DNA from: Burkholderiales bacterium
GTDB taxonomy: Bacteria > Pseudomonadota > Gammaproteobacteria > Burkholderiales > Casimicrobiaceae
Reading direction: 5' to 3'
Length of the DNA stretch: 32,767 nt
Assembly (NCBI GenBank): GCA_031270015.1
Contig: JAISYH010000001.1
Coordinates: 1-32,767 of the forward strand
Shown here: piece after piece, positions 32,607 through 32,767 of the stretch
Layout: each line of letters starts with the position of its first letter
How positions within the stretch are numbered: position 1 is the stretch's first letter
Position numbers and translations under genes: made by a program
Notes under the pieces: model-generated
The model's database searches: none
What the model saw: the letters and a program-made list of their open reading frames with translations, nothing else
Told to the model about the DNA's origin: nothing

Positions 32607-32680
32607 ACCACATCTTCATGCATTCATGTAGTAAACATAGGTGGTTCTGCAGGGCAATCGCACTATCACAGCCGCTGTTC
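32607..32680. other. Divergent control region
   Basis: This short AT-rich region lies between the peptidase gene (minus) and the edge gene (plus). No integron R' box (GTTRRRY on the minus strand) is seen between 32556 and 32767, so the right boundary of the peptidase cassette lies outside the window or is absent. Confidence 0.4.
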
Positions 32681-32696
32681 TGGCATGTTTTCTGCG
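32681..32696 (+). promoter_or_regulatory. Sigma-54-type promoter (-24/-12)
   Basis: TGGCATG-TTTT-CTGCG has the invariant GG and GC spaced by 10 bp and matches the consensus TGGCACG-N4-TTGCA at most positions. It lies 30 bp before a start codon on the same strand, a normal distance. Confidence 0.5.
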
Positions 32697-32725
32697 AGGG
32701 GTGATTTTTTCTGTGGAGAAGAGAG

Positions 32726-32767
32726 ATGCTCATATCGCTTGTACCGTACCTTGAGCAGATACCGGAA
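32726..32767 (+). CDS. Start of an unidentified gene, cut by the window edge
   Basis: ATG 32726 follows GGAGAAGAG and opens a frame reading MLISLVPYLEQIPE to the edge. A sigma-54-type promoter lies just upstream. Fourteen codons are too few to assign a family. It is on the strand opposite to the cassette genes, so it may mark the end of the array. Confidence 0.4.
   Translation, partial: MLISLVPYLEQIPE

Overview
The window looks like a proteobacterial chromosome, most probably beta- or gammaproteobacterial. The evidence is AlgZ/AlgR-type regulators beside argH, an rph-rdgB-hemW run, a gltB-gltD pair, CCA-encoding tRNA genes and a TAXI-type TRAP transporter. I cannot name the species. Left to right there are four zones.

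Zone 1 (1-6218) is a disturbed region. It opens with a 15-bp tandem repeat, followed by the C-terminal relic of a large surface protein, a Met tRNA on the minus strand and a Pro-Arg-His tRNA cluster on the plus strand. Next comes a three-gene TAXI TRAP operon (solute receptor, DUF1850 protein, fused permease) that is visibly more GC-rich than its surroundings. The operon is bracketed by two direct copies of about 190 bp. One is the real 3' end of gltD and the other is an orphan gltD tail, so this segment was probably inserted.

Zone 2 (6219-24670) is compact housekeeping DNA: gltB-gltD (glutamate synthase), plsY, folB, an ArsR-type regulator, an AlgZ/AlgR-like two-component pair, argH, an unknown small gene, rph, rdgB, hemW, a MidA/NDUFAF7-like methyltransferase, a YiiX-like lipoprotein, pepP, and 5-formyl-THF cyclo-ligase.

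Zone 3 (24671-29988) is mobile-DNA debris around two apparently intact secreted-protein genes. It holds a frameshifted VirB9-like relic, a small hypothetical gene, and a possible plasmid-origin remnant (short direct repeats, a perfect DnaA box, AT-rich DNA, strong hairpins). A frameshifted IS5-family transposase is cut by a shrunken IS3-family element. A palindromic dispersed repeat, a secreted Ig-like protein and a PpiC-type isomerase follow.

Zone 4 (29981-32767) is an integron gene-cassette array read on the minus strand. It has four recognisable attC sites and no integrase in view. Cassette products are a Cys-rich zinc-ribbon-like protein, a TfoX N-terminal-domain protein, a small membrane protein, and a two-gene unit. 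That unit joins a predicted HExxH metallopeptidase by an ATGA overlap to an exported protein whose predicted mature end is Cys-Arg-Cys, as in TIMP metalloprotease inhibitors. It is the most interesting candidate system in the window. A possible sigma-54-dependent gene starts on the plus strand at the right edge.
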